Below are positions 34,482-43,230 of a stretch of DNA of 64,000 nucleotides, one piece after another. Position 1 is the stretch's first letter. Every line of letters begins with the position of its first letter. The notes under the pieces were generated by a model. It searched no databases and had not been told where the DNA came from. It worked only from the letters and a program-made list of their open reading frames with translations. A program made the translations under genes and the position numbers. The stretch is from Hymenobacter psoromatis (GTDB taxonomy: Bacteria > Bacteroidota > Bacteroidia > Cytophagales > Hymenobacteraceae): assembly GCA_001596155.1 (NCBI GenBank), contig CP014771.1:4960001-5024000 (forward strand), read 5' to 3'.

Positions 34482-36986
34482 CTAAAACCGCACCCTCAGG
34501 CCGCCGCCGCCGCCAAAGCGGTTATCGTAGCTACCCATCAGCGAGAAGTTGCGGGAGAGCCTATACTCCAGCCCGCTGTTCCAGACTACTTGCTTAGCGA
34601 AGCTGCGGTTGTTTTCCAGCTTGTTTACCCACCCAAAGTCAGCTTGGTACTCATAATAGCCGAACGCCAGCAGTCGGGGGAAAATCATAATCTCGCGGCC
34701 CAGGCTGATGCGGGGGCGCAGCTTGCTGTCGATGCGGGCATCGAGGCTGAACAGGTAGGGCGTCAGGAAACGCAGGCCGACTACGGCCGTCGTGGTGGTT
34801 TTAGTCACCACCTTGCCGGTCGCCTGGTCTGTGACGGGGTTCATCATTCGTTGCCGGAAGTTCTCCACGTTTACGCCCCCGAACACGCGCAGGTAGTCGT
34901 AGAGGTAACGCTCGTAGGTGGCCTCCGTTTCCATGTTGCGGTTCCAGCCGTTCTCCACGCTCAGGTTAAACTGGTTGCGGATGTTGGACGACACCAGGTT
35001 CAGCGTGCCCATGTGCGAGGCGGCGTCGAGTATGCCCCAGGTGTAGTACTTATCGGTTTCATGTATTAGTTTGCTCACCGGCGAGCCCTTCAGGCGCGGG
35101 TCGCGGGGCGTATCGTAGCTCACGATGCGGCCCATCCCGCTGGCGAGGTGGTAGAGGACGTGGCAGTGCAGAAACCAGTCACCCGACTCATCGCCCAGCA
35201 CCTCAATCGTGACCTGCTTCATGGGCGGCACGTTCACGACGTTCTTCAGGGGCGAGTACGCGCCGTTTTCGTTGATGACGCGGAAAAAGTGCCCGTGCAG
35301 GTGCATGGGGTGGTGCATCATCGTCAGGTTGTTGTAAGTAATGCGCGTAACCTGGTTGCGCCGAATCTGGATTTTATCGGCCGATTTCAGGGGCACCCCG
35401 TTCATGCTCCAGACGTAGCGCTGCATGTTGCCGGTGAGGTTGAGCAGCACGTTATGCACGGGTAGGCTGTCAGCGTAGGCCGTCCGCTTCAGCGCGCGCA
35501 GGTATTCGTAGTTGTACTCCGAAAACATGTCCATGCCACCCATGCCTCCCTTTTTCTGACCGCCACTCGTGTCCATACCGGCCATCTTCTTGTTGCCGCT
35601 CATGTCCATGCCGGCCATCGGCTTATCAGCCGTCATCCCGCTGCCGCTCATCGACCTATCGTGCCCGGCGTGGGCCGTGTCGGCGGGCATTTTCATGCCA
35701 TCCGTCTTCATGCCGGCCATAGCTGGCTTAGCTGAAGTAGGCTGGTCGCCCATCTTCATGCCAGCCATCTTCTTGTTGCCGCTCATGTCCATGCCAGCCA
35801 TCTTCTTGTCGCCGCTCATGTCCATACCGCCCATGTCCCCTTTTTGACCCTTTTTGCCCATCTGCATCCCCCAGTTGGCTTTCATCTGCTGAGGGTCAAC
35901 GTGATTGGGCCGGAACTTGAGGGCCGGCGCGCCCATGCGCATGTGCATTTTGGCCATCTGCTGCATGAGCGCGATTTTGTCGGGCCGGGGCAGCACGGGG
36001 GCGGCTACTACCGGCCCCGCGCCCAGGTAGGTCACGGTGGTGCCAGAGCCATCCTGCGCCATCGCCCGCAGCTCCAGCTTGCCGGTGGGTGGAATCGTGA
36101 CCAGGAAATCGTACGTCTCCGCCACCGCGATGTAGGTCTTGTTGTGCGGCACCGGCACCACGTCCTGCCCGTCGGCCGCCACCAGCAGCGGGTCGGGTCC
36201 GCCGAAAGTCATCCAGAAATTCGTCGAGGCCGAACCGTTGACGATGCGCAGGCGCACCCGCTCGCCGGGCTTCAGCTCGGGATACTGCTGTTCCGGCTGG
36301 CCATTGACCAGGAAGGCGTTGTAGTACACGTCGGCGATGCCGAAGCCGTTCATGCGCTGCTTCCAGAAGTTGAGCTGCGCCCCGAAGGCTCCTTGGGCAA
36401 TTACGCGGTTGAGCGGCGTGGCCGTGCCCTTGGCAATGTTGTACCAGTCGGTGCCCCGCTTGAGGTAGCGCAGCACGTCTTTGGGCTGCTGATTGGTCCA
36501 GTCCGAGAATACCACTACCAATTCCTTGTCATACTTCAGGCGCTCCTGCTTGGCCTCAATGACGATAGCCCCAAATTCCCCGCTCTGCTCCTGGAGCATC
36601 GTGTGCGAGTGGTACCAGTAAGTGCCGGCCTGATTGAGGGGAAACTGGTATTTCTGGGTATGGCCCGGCTCAATGGGCGGCGTGTTGAGGTAGGGTACGC
36701 CGTCGTAGAAGTTGGGCACCAGCAGGCCATGCCAATGCACCGATGTCGCTACGGACATCTCGTTCTTGACGTAGATAACGGCGTAGTCACCTTCCGTGAA
36801 GTGCAACGTAGGACCGGGAACGCTACCGTTGACGGTCATACCCAGCACGGATTTGCCCGCCTTGTTCACCAGCTCTTCCCGCATGGTCAGGCGGTACACG
36901 GTCGTATCGGTTTGGGCCCCGGCCGGCCGGACCAGGAGTAACAGGCCGATTACAGCCAGGATTTTACTAAAAGTAGCAGTCATCAC
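34482..36986 (-). CDS. multicopper oxidase with Met-rich insert and C-terminal beta-barrel extension
   Basis: 834 residues. Signal peptide 1-24. The N-terminal cupredoxin domains carry SVHWHGLLVPN and YWYHSHTMLQEQSG; the C-terminal one carries HHPMHLHGHFF and WFLHCHVLYHLASGM, so all type 1, 2 and 3 copper ligands are present. Between them, residues about 380-490 are a Met/Gly/Lys-rich insert with repeats of MAGMDMSGNKK. Residues about 645-834 form an added domain with strands ending in Phe, like an outer-membrane barrel or CopB-like protein. Probably oxidises Cu(I) at the outer membrane. A partial copy of the extension is at 47289-47860. Confidence 0.9.
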   Translation of the reverse strand: MMTATFSKILAVIGLLLLVRPAGAQTDTTVYRLTMREELVNKAGKSVLGMTVNGSVPGPTLHFTEGDYAVIYVKNEMSVATSVHWHGLLVPNFYDGVPYLNTPPIEPGHTQKYQFPLNQAGTYWYHSHTMLQEQSGEFGAIVIEAKQERLKYDKELVVVFSDWTNQQPKDVLRYLKRGTDWYNIAKGTATPLNRVIAQGAFGAQLNFWKQRMNGFGIADVYYNAFLVNGQPEQQYPELKPGERVRLRIVNGSASTNFWMTFGGPDPLLVAADGQDVVPVPHNKTYIAVAETYDFLVTIPPTGKLELRAMAQDGSGTTVTYLGAGPVVAAPVLPRPDKIALMQQMAKMHMRMGAPALKFRPNHVDPQQMKANWGMQMGKKGQKGDMGGMDMSGDKKMAGMDMSGNKKMAGMKMGDQPTSAKPAMAGMKTDGMKMPADTAHAGHDRSMSGSGMTADKPMAGMDMSGNKKMAGMDTSGGQKKGGMGGMDMFSEYNYEYLRALKRTAYADSLPVHNVLLNLTGNMQRYVWSMNGVPLKSADKIQIRRNQVTRITYNNLTMMHHPMHLHGHFFRVINENGAYSPLKNVVNVPPMKQVTIEVLGDESGDWFLHCHVLYHLASGMGRIVSYDTPRDPRLKGSPVSKLIHETDKYYTWGILDAASHMGTLNLVSSNIRNQFNLSVENGWNRNMETEATYERYLYDYLRVFGGVNVENFRQRMMNPVTDQATGKVVTKTTTTAVVGLRFLTPYLFSLDARIDSKLRPRISLGREIMIFPRLLAFGYYEYQADFGWVNKLENNRSFAKQVVWNSGLEYRLSRNFSLMGSYDNRFGGGGGLRVRF

Positions 36987-37440
36987 GAAAATTATTTAAT
37001 GGACTAAAAGGCCCACCAGCTACCGGAAATAACCGGCGCTGACCTATAAAACGGAGTGGGTTTCTGTTACTCTCCCTGGGAGAGTACGGTTTGGCACAAT
37101 TACGCGGCCGACTTGCATAATTTGCGGAGGATAGGTTAACTACCAGTCCACCGCTAGTGCCTTCTTCCCAGCTGCTTAACCCGGATTGCGGAGCAGGGAG
37201 AAGGCTAAAAAAGCTGTTTTGGAGAAAAAGAGCTACGCCCTTTCAGGTGCTTCGTCATGGGACAACCTTCTTCGTCGCCGCTTGCTATCAAGTATGCGCT
37301 CAACGACATCCGCGTTACCTTGAAAGGAAGCAGGGTTTTAGCATTCGCCCCCTGCCAGCTGCTCACGCTGTAACAGAACAGACTGTAGCAACGCAAGAGT
37401 TTCACCGAAAATATTTTGTACTATTACGAGGCAATCCGGC
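36987..37440. other. 454-bp intergenic region upstream of the multicopper oxidase
   Basis: No credible gene on either strand. AT-rich near 36990-37140, where the oxidase promoter should be. The only clear signal is the 19-bp palindrome at 37068-37086. The part from about 37150 to 37440 (after nuoN) shows nothing identifiable. Confidence 0.4.
37068..37086. promoter_or_regulatory. 19-bp perfect palindrome, operator candidate
   Basis: TACTCTCCCTGGGAGAGTA, perfect on both arms around one central base. It lies 82-100 nt upstream of the multicopper oxidase start, a sensible place for a metal-responsive regulator. No second copy was seen upstream of the other copper operons. Confidence 0.5.
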
Positions 37441-38817
37441 TCAGAAGAAGAGCTGCGCCGCCAGCGTGAGCCCCAGCGTGACCAGCAGGCAGGCCACAAC
37501 GACCGTGCGGATTTCCCAGGTGGGTGCGGGCGGCGCTGGGGGGCCGGGAGCGGCGGCGAAGTACATGGCCACGATAATCCGGCTGTACACGGCCAGCGCG
37601 ATGGCGCTGTTGAGCACGGCGACCACGGCCAGCCAGGTGTAGCCGGCCGCCATCGCGGACTCAAACAGCAGCAGCTTGCCCGTGAAGCCGGCCAGGGGCG
37701 GAATGCCGACCAGCGAAAACAGGAAGACCGTCATGGCCAGGCCCGTGAAGATGCGCGTGGTGCCGAGGCGCTTGAAATCGGCGAGCGTGCGGCCGGTGTG
37801 CAGCACGATGGCAAACGCGCCCGTGTTCATGGCGGCGTAGGCGGCGGCGAACACCACCAGGGCCGGCAGGGCCAGCGCCCCGCGCACCCCCACCAGGGGC
37901 AGCAGAAAAAACCCAGCCTGCGCCACCGTAGAGTAGGCCAGCAGCCGCACCAGGTTGGTTTGCAACAGGGCCAGCACGTTGCCGAAGGTCATCGACGCGA
38001 CGGCCAGCAGGGCCAGCACCAGCGGCCAGTCCACCGCGGTGGCGGGCAGCGACCGGCACACCTGCGCCAGCCCGAAAAAGGCCCCAATCTTGGGCACCAC
38101 CGACAGGTAGGCGGCCACCGATACCGGGGCCCCCTCCAGCGTGTCGGGCGTCCAGAAGTGGAAGGGAAATACCGACGCCGCGTACCCCAGGCCGGTGAGC
38201 AGGGCTACGAAGCCGAACGCCAGCAGCGGCGCGGGCAGGTTGGGCTGGCTCAGCGCACTCAGCAGGGTGCTGCCCGTGAGGCCCACCCAGTAGCTCAGCC
38301 CAAACACCAGGACGGCCGTCGTGACGGTGCCGTAGATGAAGTACTTCAGCGCGCCCTCGGTGCCGGCCTCGGTTTTGGCGTAGGCCGCCAGGGCAAAGCC
38401 GCTCAGGCTGGTCATGAGCAGGCCCAGCACGAGCAGCATCACGTCGCCGCTGCCGGCCAGCACCAGCGCCCCCAGCGTGCCGAAGCAGAGCAGGCTGTAA
38501 ACGGTGCCTTCGCGCGGGGTGCCGCGCAGCTCCTGCCGGGCCAGCAGGCCGCACAGTACCGCCGTTGGGCACAAAATCAGCACGCTCCAGTGGTTGAGCA
38601 GCCCGACCCGGAACGTGCCCGAAAACGCCGTGGCCTGCACCGCCAGCCGGCCGGCGCTCACCACCGTGGCCGCCCCCAGGCCCACGGCCACGGTGGCCAG
38701 GCCCGCCCGTCGCCAGCGCAGCATCTCGGCTACCAGGGCCAGCATGGCCGTCAGCAGCACGATAAGCTGCGGCAGCACCAGGCGCAGGTCCTGGGCCATG
38801 CTCCCGCCGCTATTCAT
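37441..38817 (-). CDS. nuoN: NADH-quinone oxidoreductase subunit N-like antiporter protein
   Basis: 458 residues, about 14 membrane helices. Proton-channel subunit of complex I type. Conserved ALKYFIYGTV and FPFHFWTPDTLEGAPVSV with Lys in VVPKIG are present, and the TM5 Glu in AKTEAGTEG. The lysine usual in the TM7 motif (xFKxSxVPFH) appears as Ala here (GYAASVFPFH), so this channel may not conduct normally. Start overlaps the nuoM stop by 8 nt. Last gene of the Nuo-like operon. Confidence 0.9.
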   Translation of the reverse strand: MNSGGSMAQDLRLVLPQLIVLLTAMLALVAEMLRWRRAGLATVAVGLGAATVVSAGRLAVQATAFSGTFRVGLLNHWSVLILCPTAVLCGLLARQELRGTPREGTVYSLLCFGTLGALVLAGSGDVMLLVLGLLMTSLSGFALAAYAKTEAGTEGALKYFIYGTVTTAVLVFGLSYWVGLTGSTLLSALSQPNLPAPLLAFGFVALLTGLGYAASVFPFHFWTPDTLEGAPVSVAAYLSVVPKIGAFFGLAQVCRSLPATAVDWPLVLALLAVASMTFGNVLALLQTNLVRLLAYSTVAQAGFFLLPLVGVRGALALPALVVFAAAYAAMNTGAFAIVLHTGRTLADFKRLGTTRIFTGLAMTVFLFSLVGIPPLAGFTGKLLLFESAMAAGYTWLAVVAVLNSAIALAVYSRIIVAMYFAAAPGPPAPPAPTWEIRTVVVACLLVTLGLTLAAQLFF

Positions 38818-40282
38818 GGCCCAGCACCTGTTGCGTGGCGTGAATGACCCGCAGCAACGCCTCGGGGTAGAGGCCTAGCCCCACAATCAGGACGATGAGC
38901 GGAACGATGGCCCACAGCTCGCGGCCGGACAAGTCGGCCGGGGGGAGGGCGGTGGCGGGGGCCTCCCCCAGAAATACCCGCTGGATGGCGCGCAGGTAGA
39001 GGGCCGTGGTAAGCAGCAGCCCCAGCAGCAGCAGCGCCGTCATCACGGGCGCTACCTCGTAGCCTCCCAGGAAAATCTGGAACTCGGCGGGGAAGTGCGC
39101 CAAAGCCGGCAGGCCCAGCGAGGCGAAGGCCGCCAGGATAAACAGGCCGCTCAGCAGCGGGTAAACCTGCGCCAGCCCGCCGAGCTGGTCCATTTCGCGG
39201 GTGTTGGTCCGGTCCTGGATGGCCCCGATTAGCAGAAACAGGCAGCCGGTGACAATGCCGTGGCTGACCATTTGCAGCACGGCCCCGTCGAGCCCAAAGG
39301 CGCTGCCCGTGGTGGTGAGCGCCGCTGCCCCGACCCCGAACACCACGTAGCCCATGTGGTTGACGCTGGTGTAGGCCACCAGCCGCTTGATATCGGTTTG
39401 GCCCAGTGCGGCCAGCGCCCCGTAAATGGCCGAAAACAGGGCCAGGGCCATCACGTAGGGCGCAAACTGCCGGAAAGCGTCGGGGGTCATCTGCAAACTG
39501 AAGCGGATGAAGCCGTAGCCGCCCAGCTTCAGCATCACCCCCGCCAGAATGACGCTGCCCGCCGTTGGGGCCTCGGTGTGGGCCACCGGCAGCCAGGTGT
39601 GAAAGGGAAACAGGGGCGTTTTAATGGCGAAGGCCAGGAAAAAGGCCCAAAAGGTGAGCGCCGCCGCCGTGCCGGTCAGGGGCGGGTGGGCCAGCAGCAT
39701 CCGCATATCGAAGGTGTGCGGAGCGGCATTGAGGTAGAGGGCCAGAAAAGCCAGCAGCAGGAATAGGCTGCCCACCAGGGTGTAGATGAAAAAGATGAGA
39801 GCGGCCTTTTTGCGGTTCTCGTGGCCCCAGCCGGCAATGATGAAGTACATGCCCACCAGCGTCAGCTCGAAAAAGACGTAGAACAGCAGCAGGTCCAGCG
39901 CCAGGAAAGCTCCCAGGCAGGCCGTTTCCAGCAGCAGCAGCAGGGCCACGAAGCTGCTGGGCTGTTCCGAAACCTTCGCCGAGTAAATCATGGCCACCAG
40001 AAACAGCACCGCCGTGAGCAGCACCAGCGGCAGGCTAATGCCATCGACGCCCACGCAGTAGGCGGCCCCCAGCGACGGAATCCAGCGCAGCTCCTCCACC
40101 TGGGCGAAGCCGCCAGGCACGCCGCGCACCCAGATGAGCGCGGTGGCCACCACCGTAAGGGCCGTGGTGCCGATGCCCAGCGCAAAAGCCAGTGCCCGGC
40201 GCTGGGTGCGAAGCAGCAGCAGCACCAGCGCCCCCAGCAGGGGCAGAAAAATACTGATGGAGAGTAGCGGAATATGCTGCAT
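38810..40282 (-). CDS. nuoM: NADH-quinone oxidoreductase subunit M-like antiporter protein
   Basis: 490 residues, about 14 helices. The TM5 glutamate is in FFELTLVGMYFIIAGWG, the TM7 lysine in AIKTPLFPFHTWLPVAHTEA, followed by PTAGSVILAGVMLKLGGYG, so the proton-path residues look intact. It would act as one of three antiporter-like channels of the membrane arm. It sits 9 bp after nuoL and overlaps nuoN. No copper-type insert is visible here. Confidence 0.93.
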   Translation of the reverse strand: MQHIPLLSISIFLPLLGALVLLLLRTQRRALAFALGIGTTALTVVATALIWVRGVPGGFAQVEELRWIPSLGAAYCVGVDGISLPLVLLTAVLFLVAMIYSAKVSEQPSSFVALLLLLETACLGAFLALDLLLFYVFFELTLVGMYFIIAGWGHENRKKAALIFFIYTLVGSLFLLLAFLALYLNAAPHTFDMRMLLAHPPLTGTAAALTFWAFFLAFAIKTPLFPFHTWLPVAHTEAPTAGSVILAGVMLKLGGYGFIRFSLQMTPDAFRQFAPYVMALALFSAIYGALAALGQTDIKRLVAYTSVNHMGYVVFGVGAAALTTTGSAFGLDGAVLQMVSHGIVTGCLFLLIGAIQDRTNTREMDQLGGLAQVYPLLSGLFILAAFASLGLPALAHFPAEFQIFLGGYEVAPVMTALLLLGLLLTTALYLRAIQRVFLGEAPATALPPADLSGRELWAIVPLIVLIVGLGLYPEALLRVIHATQQVLGHE

Positions 40283-40291
40283 AAGTGCGAG

Positions 40292-42175
40292 TTAGAGAAG
40301 CGTAAAAAACAAAACGGCCCCCAGAACCAGCAGCCCGGCCACCGTCCACAGCAGCTCCTGGTGAATCAGCCCGGACTGGGTTCGCCGGCTAAGCTGCCCG
40401 GCTGCTTTCACCGCGGTGCCTACCTCGTCAACGGCCCCCGCGATGCCGGTTTCCGCCGCCTGGCGAATGCCGTCGGCCAGGTCCAGGGTGCGGCGGCCCG
40501 CCGCCTGGGCGGCACCGTTCAGGCCGGCATCGGCGGTGGTACCGACGCTGGCCAGGCCCAGCGCAGCCTGGCCTACCCCCAGCACGAGCTGGTGCAGGCG
40601 CAGGTCGAAGTCCCGGCACCAGGCCGCCAGGGCCAGCACCGGCCGCCCCACCACGGCCGGGAAGCCGCCGGCCAGGGGGTAGTTCTGCTGCGCGAACCGG
40701 AGCACGGGCTGCCGGAAATCAGCGGCGCGAAACAGGAAGAAGCCGACTCCCAGGCCCCCCGCCGCCGCCGCCAGCCCGCTGAATTGGGCCGTCGCATTTT
40801 CCGGCAGCGTCAGCCCCACGAAGCGCAGCGCCGGGGCCAGCAGCCCCCCGCCCACCACCACGCCGCCCACCAGCAGCGCCAGCCCCGCCCGCATAAACCA
40901 AATGCCGCGGACGGCGGCAGTCGGCGGGCGCTCGGGACCAGTCCAGAGCAGCCGGAGGGAGCGCCCCATGTAGAGGGCCGTGAGCGCCGCCCCCAGCACC
41001 GCCACGCCGAAGTACGGCCCCGGATGGCCGGACTGGTAGCCGGCCGTCAGCACCGCGTCCTTCGACCAATAGCCCACCAGCGGCGGCACCCCGGCCAGCG
41101 CCAGGCCAGCCAGCGCCCAGCCGCCAAACGCCCAGGGTGCCCACCGGCCGCTACCGCTGATGCGGGGAAAGGCCGTGTCGTCGTTTTGGTGCTGAAAGAT
41201 GCCCGCACTCAGAAACAGGCTGCTTTTCATGAAGGCGTGCGCCAGCAGGTGCGCCACGGCCGCCGCCGGCGAACCGGCGGCCAGGGCCAGCAGCATAAAC
41301 CCCAGTTGGCTCGACGTGGAGGCGGCCAGCAGCTGCTTGATGTCGTTGCTGACCAGGGCCGTCAGGCCGGTCAGCACGATGGTCAGCGCCCCCACGGCTC
41401 CCACAAACGGCAGGCTGGCCGGGGGCAGCAGCGGGTAGGCCCGGAGCAGGAGCACCACCCCGGCGGCCACCATCGTGGCCGAGTGCAGCAGCGCCGACAC
41501 GGGCGTCGGGCCCGCCATCGCCCCCGACAGCCAGCTCTGGAACGGCACCTGCGCCGACTTGCCCATCACGGCCAGCAGCAGCGCCAGCGCCCCCACCAGC
41601 GAGAGCAGCCGGCCCGGCTGCGGCTCGATGAGGTTGGTGCCGGTTTGCAAAATGATGAGCACCACGCCCAGGTAAAGGCCCAGGTCGGTGCCGCGGGTGA
41701 GCAGAAAGGCTTTGAAGGCCCCCTGTCGGGCTTTTTCTTCCCAGTGCCAGGTCGCAATCAGCAGGTAGGACGCCAGCCCCATCAGTTCCCAGCCGGTGAC
41801 AAACAGCAGCCAATCGGCGGCCAGCACCAGCAGCTGCATCGCGGCAATGAAGAGCATCATACTGCTCCAGAACCACACCTGGCCCCGCTCGCTGGCCATG
41901 TAGCCGCGGGCATACGTTAGAATCAGCAGCGCCACGACGGCCACCACCAGGGCCAGCACCGCCGTAAAGGGCGTGGCTTCCAGCCGAAACGGCAGGCCAG
42001 GCAGACCCGGCAGCGTGAGCCCGGCCGCCGTGTGCTGCCGCACCTGGTAGAGCAAGCCGCCCGCCCCGGCCAGCGAAGCCAGCCCGCCGGCCAGCCCCAG
42101 CGCCGCCGGAAACCGGCGCAGCGCCACCATCAGCAGGCCCGCCAGCAGGGGCGCAAGGAGAATCAGCGCTATCAT
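40292..42175 (-). CDS. nuoL: NADH-quinone oxidoreductase subunit L-like antiporter protein
   Basis: 627 residues. Distal channel subunit. Key residues are in place: Glu in TGWELMGLASYLLI, Lys in MGKSAQVPFQSWL followed by GPTPVSALLHSATMVAAGV with the His, and Lys in GYWSKDAVL. The C-terminal part (about 500-627) is Ala/Gly-rich and should include the long lateral helix; a final membrane helix ends the protein. Start overlaps nuoK by 4 nt. Sequence suggests a working proton path although the redox arm is absent from the locus. Confidence 0.93.
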   Translation of the reverse strand: MIALILLAPLLAGLLMVALRRFPAALGLAGGLASLAGAGGLLYQVRQHTAAGLTLPGLPGLPFRLEATPFTAVLALVVAVVALLILTYARGYMASERGQVWFWSSMMLFIAAMQLLVLAADWLLFVTGWELMGLASYLLIATWHWEEKARQGAFKAFLLTRGTDLGLYLGVVLIILQTGTNLIEPQPGRLLSLVGALALLLAVMGKSAQVPFQSWLSGAMAGPTPVSALLHSATMVAAGVVLLLRAYPLLPPASLPFVGAVGALTIVLTGLTALVSNDIKQLLAASTSSQLGFMLLALAAGSPAAAVAHLLAHAFMKSSLFLSAGIFQHQNDDTAFPRISGSGRWAPWAFGGWALAGLALAGVPPLVGYWSKDAVLTAGYQSGHPGPYFGVAVLGAALTALYMGRSLRLLWTGPERPPTAAVRGIWFMRAGLALLVGGVVVGGGLLAPALRFVGLTLPENATAQFSGLAAAAGGLGVGFFLFRAADFRQPVLRFAQQNYPLAGGFPAVVGRPVLALAAWCRDFDLRLHQLVLGVGQAALGLASVGTTADAGLNGAAQAAGRRTLDLADGIRQAAETGIAGAVDEVGTAVKAAGQLSRRTQSGLIHQELLWTVAGLLVLGAVLFFTLL

Positions 42176-42486
42176 ACGCTTTCCTCCTTTAAGTCAGCGG
42201 CCTCTTCTACTTCCACCGAGCCCCGGCTGCGGAAGCGCTGGGTCGCCAGGGCAAAGCCTACCGCCGCTTCCAGCGCCATCACGGTCATCACCACCAGCAC
42301 GAACATTTGCAGGGCGTAGGTGTGGGGGTGCAGCAGCCGCCAGAACGCCACCAGGTTCAGCATGGCCGCGGCCAGCATCAGCTCCACGCCCATCATTATC
42401 ATGACCAGATTTGTCTGGCTGATGACGCCGTACAGGCCCAGGGCAAACAATACGGCGGCGATACTCAGGCAAATTAGGAGAGCCAT
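42172..42486 (-). CDS. nuoK: NADH-quinone oxidoreductase subunit K-like protein
   Basis: 104 residues, three helices. Both intramembrane glutamates of the family are present: in MGVELMLAAAMLNLVAF and in VMALEAAVGFAL. The C-terminus is longer and acidic (VEVEEAADLKEESV). It lies 2 bp after nuoJ and overlaps nuoL by 4 nt. Together with J and H it would link the antiporter-like subunits to the (missing) quinone module. Confidence 0.92.
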   Translation of the reverse strand: MALLICLSIAAVLFALGLYGVISQTNLVMIMMGVELMLAAAMLNLVAFWRLLHPHTYALQMFVLVVMTVMALEAAVGFALATQRFRSRGSVEVEEAADLKEESV

Positions 42487-42488
42487 AC

Positions 42489-43004
42489 TCAGTCGGGTTG
42501 CGGGGGATAAACGAGGGCGGTAGCCGCGGCGGCTATCATGGCCACCAGGATGGTGGTGCCGGCAGTTTCAAAAATCATCATGGAGCGGGTCATCAGCTCG
42601 ATGCCCAAATCGTGGTTCTGCTGGGTGGCGGCAGGCACCCGCGCGAGCGGCGCGGGCCAGTTGGTGCTTAGCAGCAGGGCCAGCACCAGGGCGGCCACCG
42701 CCGCGCTGAGGGCCGTGGCGGGCTTCTGCTGGTGGGTCATGTTCATGTTGCCCAGACCGCCGGGGTCCATCATGTACATCATCATGAAGAAGGCCATGAT
42801 GCTCATCTCGGCCGCCATCATCATGATTTGCAGCACGCCCAGAAACTCGGCCTGCAACACCAGAAACATGGCCCCCAGCGCCACCATGCAGGCCAGCAGC
42901 GACATGGCCGAGCGCACCATCGAGTGGGTGCGGAACACCCGCCAGCCAAACCAGACGGCGGCCAGGCCAAACCCGGCCAGAAAAAACAGTTGCAACGGGT
43001 TCAT
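42489..43004 (-). CDS. nuoJ: NADH-quinone oxidoreductase subunit J-like protein with Met-rich helix
   Basis: 171 residues, five helices. The family motif of TM3 (LGVxQVxVYAGAIMVLF) reads here LGVLQIMMMAAEMSIMAFFM, followed by MMYMMDPGGLGNMNM, about thirteen Met in some thirty residues. The tyrosine that normally forms the hinge in this helix is replaced by Met. This is outside the usual variation and looks like a Cu(I)-type Met ladder inside the membrane. Start codon lies in an 18-bp duplication shared with the nuoH stop (see repeat 42998-43230). Confidence 0.9.
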   Translation of the reverse strand: MNPLQLFFLAGFGLAAVWFGWRVFRTHSMVRSAMSLLACMVALGAMFLVLQAEFLGVLQIMMMAAEMSIMAFFMMMYMMDPGGLGNMNMTHQQKPATALSAAVAALVLALLLSTNWPAPLARVPAATQQNHDLGIELMTRSMMIFETAGTTILVAMIAAAATALVYPPQPD

Positions 43005-43230
43005 AGCAGTAGTAAGCTAGAGCGGTTTCCAGGTTGGTGTACGGAGGCGGATGGGGCGGGCTGCCGGCTTTTCGCCGGCTGTCCGCTCGTCGGGCGCGCC
43101 GTTCGTTCTTTCAAAGAGCGGACAGCCGACTCAACCCCGACAGCCCGCACGTACATCAACCTGGAAACCGCTCTAAGTAGGTGATGAAAATTATTTTACG
43201 GCTTGGTAATTAGGTTCATAGCAGTAGTAA
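42998..43230. repeat. palindromic element inserted at the nuoH/nuoJ junction with 18-bp direct repeats
   Basis: GGTTCATAGCAGTAGTAA occurs at 42998-43015 and again at 43213-43230. On the coding strand this is the nuoH stop / nuoJ start junction (CTATGAACC). Between the copies lies about 197 bp with a 26-bp inverted repeat (43018-43043 and 43150-43175, one mismatch, arms starting TAGAGCGGTTTCCAGG). Inner GC-rich palindromes are also present. The most economical reading is insertion of a mobile palindrome into an ATGA overlap, with target duplication keeping both genes whole. Confidence 0.8.

Noticed and set aside
35530..35850. Repeats resembling a CRISPR array, also at 45150-45470.
   Set aside because: They are in-frame tandem codons for Met-rich peptides inside genes, with no unique spacers of fixed length and no cas genes nearby.
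37157..37642. Open frame of 161 codons between the multicopper oxidase and nuoN.
   Set aside because: It overlaps the 3' end of nuoN antisense and shows no family features.
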